From positions 1-18,545 of the forward strand of contig CAYFUW010000041.1 in assembly GCA_964346495.1 (NCBI GenBank): DNA of 18,545 nt. Direction: 5' to 3'. Both the position numbers and the translations under genes were made by a program. The stretch comes from JBGZFC01 sp964346495. Its GTDB lineage: Bacteria > Bacteroidota > Bacteroidia > Bacteroidales > Dysgonomonadaceae. Below the pieces are notes generated by a model. That model had not been told where the DNA came from. It saw nothing but the letters and a program-made list of their open reading frames with translations, and made no database searches. Position 1 is the first letter of the stretch, and each line of letters begins with the position of its first letter. This document shows positions 16,282 through 18,545 of this stretch, piece after piece.

Positions 16282-16376
16282 AAATGAGACGCCATAATAT
16301 GACGTCTCTACTGTCGGGACACGATGCCTTTGGTTTCGTGATAAAATTTAACAAAGGCACAGCCAACGTCTCATTT
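16282..16376. mobile_element. 95-bp nested inverted-repeat element (MITE-like)
   Basis: The outer ends are a perfect 10-bp inverted repeat, AAATGAGACG (16282-16291) and CGTCTCATTT (16367-16376). Inside, GAGACG also pairs with CGTCTC at 16303-16308, TGCCTTTG (16325-16332) pairs with CAAAGGCA (16352-16359), and CACGA (16320-16324) can pair with TCGTG (16336-16340). Such nested palindromes suit a non-autonomous mobile repeat. I see no target-site duplication and no transposase, so mobility is inferred. A GAGACG palindrome relative occurs at 18493-18517. Confidence 0.5.
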
Positions 16377-16381
16377 TTGGG

Positions 16382-16434
16382 ATTCCCGCTTTCGCGGGAA
16401 TGACGGCTGGCGAATATATTTCTCACTTCGTTCG
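16382..16434 (-). repeat. Two tandem GTCATT-type palindromes
   Basis: The first is a perfect hairpin, ATTCCCGC (16382-16389) and GCGGGAAT (16394-16401), with a 4-nt loop. It fits the pattern ATTCCC-N8-GGGAAT, the same layout as the dRS3 repeat known from Neisseria. About 20 bp on, the minus strand has a second, weaker palindrome with ATTTC and GAAAT arms. Both are preceded on the minus strand by GTC, so they look like two members of one family. Similar repeats are dispersed in many bacterial genomes. Confidence 0.6.
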
Positions 16435-16455
16435 AAATGACAAGATAAACCAAAA

Positions 16456-16476
16456 CCCGCAACTCGCAACCCGCAC
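16456..16476 (-). repeat. Inverted partner of the heptamer tandem repeat, three units
   Basis: On the minus strand the units read GTGCGGG, TTGCGAG and TTGCGGG, the same heptamer pattern as at 15778-15812 but in the opposite orientation. A perfect 10-bp inverted match, GCGAGTTGCG, links 15780-15789 with 16458-16467. Confidence 0.65.
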
Positions 16477-16528
16477 CACAAATTAACAAGTTAACATCAA
16501 ATCAATCTAAAATATTCTGAACAAATAG

Positions 16529-16558
16529 TTTATTATCCAACATAATTTCGTATTTTTG
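16529..16558 (+). promoter_or_regulatory. Bacteroidetes-type promoter of the glsA-glsB operon
   Basis: TATTTTTG at 16551-16558 matches the -7 consensus TAnnTTTG exactly. TTTA at 16529-16532 is a one-mismatch -33 box, 18 bp upstream, close to the usual spacing. Transcription would start near 16565, leaving an A-rich leader of about 28 nt with no Shine-Dalgarno, which is normal for this phylum. Confidence 0.55.
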
Positions 16559-16592
16559 TTGTATCGTATCGGAAAATAATTTAAAATCAAAA

Positions 16593-17420
16593 ATGTCAGA
16601 TTCAGAAACATTAAAACTGGATATAGATAAAGTTTTGCGGAATAAGACCGGGAAAAACTACAATAAAATCCCGAAATTCTTTATCAAGTACCTTGAGCGT
16701 ACTATTCGGCAAGATGATATGAACGGTATTATCGAGCGGAATAAGGATAAGCAGGGTGTTGAGTTTATGCAAGCCTTGGTTAAAGATGAATTTAAGGTAG
16801 ATATAAAAGTAAAAGGTGAAGAGAATATCCCTGCAGAGGGACGTTTTATTTTTGCATCAAATCACCCGCTTGGAGGTTTGGACGGTATTTGCCTTTCGGC
16901 ATTTCTTGGCGAAAAATATTCCGGCAACATAAGGTACCTTGTAAACGATGTTTTGCTTTACATCAAAAATCTGGAGTCAATTTTTGTTCCGATTAATAAA
17001 TACGGTGCACAGGCGAAAGCATCGGCAGCTGCCATCAATGAAGCATATTCATCGGATAACCAGATTATAACTTTTCCGGCAGGATTGTGCTCGCGCAAAC
17101 AAAGCGGGAAGATAATGGACCTGGAGTGGATGAAAAGTTTTGTTGTGAAAGCAGTTGAGTTTGAGCGAGATATTATTCCGGTATATTTTGATGCCCGTAA
17201 CTCAAACTTTTTTTATAACTTTGCAAATATCAGGAAGAATCTTGGTTTAAAGTTTAATATAGAACTAATTTATTTGCCTGGTGAGATGTTTAAAAGTAAA
17301 AATCAGACATTCAATATAACGTTTGGCAAACCAATCTCCTGGCAATCTATCGATAAGTCAAAAACTCCGGCGCAATGGGCGCAACATATTAAAGAAATAG
17401 TTTATTCCTTACCAAAATGA
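16593..17420 (+). CDS. glsA: PlsC-like O-acyltransferase, probable glycine lipid synthase GlsA
   Basis: Acyl-CoA/ACP-dependent acyltransferase expected to O-acylate an N-(3-hydroxyacyl)glycine made by the next gene, giving a di-acylated glycine lipid. The 275-aa product has the catalytic NHxxxxD motif as NHPLGGLD (90-97), an acceptor or phosphate-region motif FPAGLCSRK (161-169) and a late motif IIPVYFD (194-200). The alanine in FPAG replaces the glutamate of classical PlsC FPEG; this variant is typical of the haemolysin-like acyltransferase branch rather than phospholipid PlsC. The first 75 residues are an extra polar N-terminal region. The call to GlsA rests on the adjacent GlsB-like gene, which it overlaps by 4 nt (ATGA); this pair is known in Bacteroides thetaiotaomicron. 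Without that neighbour, lysophosphatidate acyltransferase would be the alternative. Confidence 0.75.
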   Translation: MSDSETLKLDIDKVLRNKTGKNYNKIPKFFIKYLERTIRQDDMNGIIERNKDKQGVEFMQALVKDEFKVDIKVKGEENIPAEGRFIFASNHPLGGLDGICLSAFLGEKYSGNIRYLVNDVLLYIKNLESIFVPINKYGAQAKASAAAINEAYSSDNQIITFPAGLCSRKQSGKIMDLEWMKSFVVKAVEFERDIIPVYFDARNSNFFYNFANIRKNLGLKFNIELIYLPGEMFKSKNQTFNITFGKPISWQSIDKSKTPAQWAQHIKEIVYSLPK

Positions 17421-18421
17421 AAGAGATAATAACCCCCGTTGATAAAGATTTACTGAAAAGTGAACTTACATTGAAAAACAGGTTACGCAGAACCAATAAA
17501 GCCGATAACGAAATTTATCTGTTTTCTGCCCATGAGTGTCCTAATTTGATGCGTGAAGTTGGTCGATTGCGTGAAATAGCATTCAGACACTATGGCGGTG
17601 GCACAGGATTGGAAGCTGATATCGACAAGTACGACACAATGGATAATCCTTATCAGCAACTTATTGTTTGGGACCCCGAAAAAGAGGATATCTTAGGCGG
17701 ATATAGATTTATTGTCGGCAAAAACGTAGATTTAGATGAAAACGGCAAACCGATGTTGGCTACGTCTCATTTGCTAAATTTTTCGGATGAGTTTATAGAA
17801 AACTATTTGCCTTACACCGTTGAGTTGGGGCGTTCGTTTGTATCTTTGGAATATCAATCTACGTTACATAGCAGAAAAGGTATTTTCGCTCTTGACAACT
17901 TGTGGGACGGATTGGGCGCACTTACAGTAATTGACCCGGGTTTGAAATATTTTTTCGGAAAAGTTACCATGTATGGTACTTACAATAAACATGCCCGCAA
18001 CATGATTCTCTATTTCCTAAACAAGCACTTTCCCGATAAAGATAAATTGGTAACTCCCGTAAAACCTTTGGAAACCAACATGGATGTTGAGGCAATGAAA
18101 AAGCTTTTTAATGCTACAACTTTTAAAGATGATTACAAAATATTGAATAAGGAAGTTCGCAGTCTGGGATTGAATGTTCCTCCGCTTATCAACGCTTATA
18201 TGGGCTTGTCTCCAACTATGCGCTTTTTCGGCACGGCAATAAATGATGAGTTTGGCGATGTGGAAGAGTCCGGTATATTGATTGAGATAAATCAGATTTT
18301 GGAAGAAAAAAAACAGCGACATATCGAATCTTATCTTAGCACTAAACCTAGCAGGTGGTTTTTGATGCGTTTAAGAAAATCGATTTCAGGGCGAATGCCA
18401 AAAACTAAGAAGAAAAAATAG
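17417..18421 (+). CDS. glsB: GNAT-type N-acyltransferase, probable glycine lipid synthase GlsB
   Basis: Member of the OlsB/haemolysin-like GNAT family, expected to transfer a 3-hydroxyacyl chain to the amino group of glycine, giving lyso-glycine lipid for GlsA. The 334-aa product carries AFRHYGGGTGLEADIDKYD (55-73) and the family hallmark VELGRSFV (135-142), followed by a segment containing YFFGKVTMYGTY (178-189). These are shared with ornithine-lipid OlsB, so the substrate (glycine rather than ornithine) is inferred from the phylum. A C-terminal extension of about 100 residues ends in a strongly basic tail (TKKKK), possibly for membrane contact. The start is the ATG overlapping the glsA stop. 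A strong terminator begins 24 nt after its stop, so it is the last gene of the operon. Confidence 0.78.
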   Translation: MKEIITPVDKDLLKSELTLKNRLRRTNKADNEIYLFSAHECPNLMREVGRLREIAFRHYGGGTGLEADIDKYDTMDNPYQQLIVWDPEKEDILGGYRFIVGKNVDLDENGKPMLATSHLLNFSDEFIENYLPYTVELGRSFVSLEYQSTLHSRKGIFALDNLWDGLGALTVIDPGLKYFFGKVTMYGTYNKHARNMILYFLNKHFPDKDKLVTPVKPLETNMDVEAMKKLFNATTFKDDYKILNKEVRSLGLNVPPLINAYMGLSPTMRFFGTAINDEFGDVEESGILIEINQILEEKKQRHIESYLSTKPSRWFLMRLRKSISGRMPKTKKKK

Positions 18422-18444
18422 TTTGCACTATTAATATATATAAG

Positions 18445-18479
18445 AAAGACGGAATGGCTACGTGCTATTCCGTCTTTTT
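18445..18479 (+). terminator. Intrinsic terminator of the glsA-glsB operon
   Basis: A 14-bp stem, bases 18445-18458 with 18464-18477 (one G-T wobble), closes on the 5-nt loop TACGT; its 3' arm runs into a T-tract at 18475-18479. The matching A run at the 5' foot may let it work on transcripts from the right as well. It begins 24 nt after the glsB stop. Confidence 0.9.
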
Positions 18480-18492
18480 GTAGGTGGATTGT

Positions 18493-18517
18493 AGAGACGT
18501 TATATTATTGCGTCTCT
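18493..18517. repeat. GAGACG palindrome after the terminator
   Basis: AGAGACG (18493-18499) pairs with CGTCTCT (18511-18517) around an 11-nt AT-only loop apart from one G, and TTTTTG follows. It resembles the GAGACG/CGTCTC hairpin at 16286-16308 in arm sequence and AT-rich loop. It could serve as a second terminator or be a copy of a dispersed repeat. Bases from here to the window end show nothing else. Confidence 0.55.
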
Positions 18518-18545
18518 TTTTGTTTTAGACAAAGTTCACTAAGTA

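Larger units (their letters stand above)
15733..16500. other. Repeat-rich noncoding island between the two divergent operons
   Basis: About 770 bases without a credible gene, placed between the mraZ operator and the glsA promoter. It is a mosaic of short structured repeats, listed separately: heptamer repeats at both ends, a hairpin array, a three-way-junction fold, CTTTGCG repeats, a 95-bp nested inverted repeat and two GTCATT palindromes. Neither assigned promoter reads into it, because both point outward. It may be repeat debris, a hotspot for small mobile repeats, or an independently transcribed structured RNA; the sequence alone does not decide. Confidence 0.7.

Noticed and set aside
16280..16489. 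Minus-strand 69-codon open frame with an ATG
   Set aside because: It is built from the GTCATT palindromes and the 95-bp inverted repeat; its RHSRESGNP and NEVRN strings are translated repeats, and no promoter or conserved domain supports it.
16593..17420. Phospholipid PlsC (lysophosphatidate acyltransferase) as the main call
   Set aside because: The FPAG motif, the polar N-terminal extension and the overlapping OlsB/GlsB-type gene favour an amino-acid-lipid O-acyltransferase; kept only as the alternative.

Overview
The window is the division and cell-wall (dcw) cluster of a member of the Bacteroidetes, probably Bacteroidales. The evidence is the gene order, the AT-rich composition, the lack of clear Shine-Dalgarno sequences, -7 boxes of the TAnnTTTG type, an FtsI with a C-terminal PASTA domain, a MraY with an extra loop, and a neighbouring glycine-lipid acyltransferase pair. 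I see no rRNA, tRNA, CRISPR array or transposase gene.

Region 1 (75-15614, minus strand) is one long, tightly packed operon read right to left: mraZ, rsmH, ftsL-like, ftsI, murE, mraY, murD, ftsW, murG, murC, ftsQ, ftsA, ftsZ. Most junctions are under 40 nt. Three overlap: rsmH/ftsL by 11 nt, ftsL/ftsI by 4 nt and murC/ftsQ by 1 nt. The genes cover cytoplasmic precursor synthesis (MurC, MurD, MurE), the lipid-linked steps (MraY, MurG), septal polymerisation and cross-linking (FtsW, FtsI), the divisome linkers (FtsL-like, FtsQ) and the Z-ring (FtsA, FtsZ). MurE carries the DNPR signature of meso-diaminopimelate ligases. Upstream of mraZ lies a three-copy, 10-bp-period GTGG array that looks like the MraZ operator.

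Region 2 (about 15733-16500) has no credible gene but is unusually rich in structure. It holds degenerate heptamer repeats facing each other at both ends, a run of hairpins with 6-bp arms and 3-nt loops, a 15-bp closing stem around two of those hairpins (a three-way-junction fold), a paired CTTTGCG repeat, a 95-bp nested inverted-repeat element bounded by 10-bp inverted repeats, and two GTCATT-type palindromes. This is the least ordinary part of the window.

Region 3 (16529-18480, plus strand) is a two-gene operon divergent from the dcw cluster. It has its own Bacteroidetes-type promoter, a PlsC-like O-acyltransferase (GlsA-like) overlapping by 4 nt a GNAT-type N-acyltransferase (GlsB-like), and a strong intrinsic terminator. 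Together they are expected to make glycine lipids. A relative of the GAGACG palindrome from region 2 follows the terminator.
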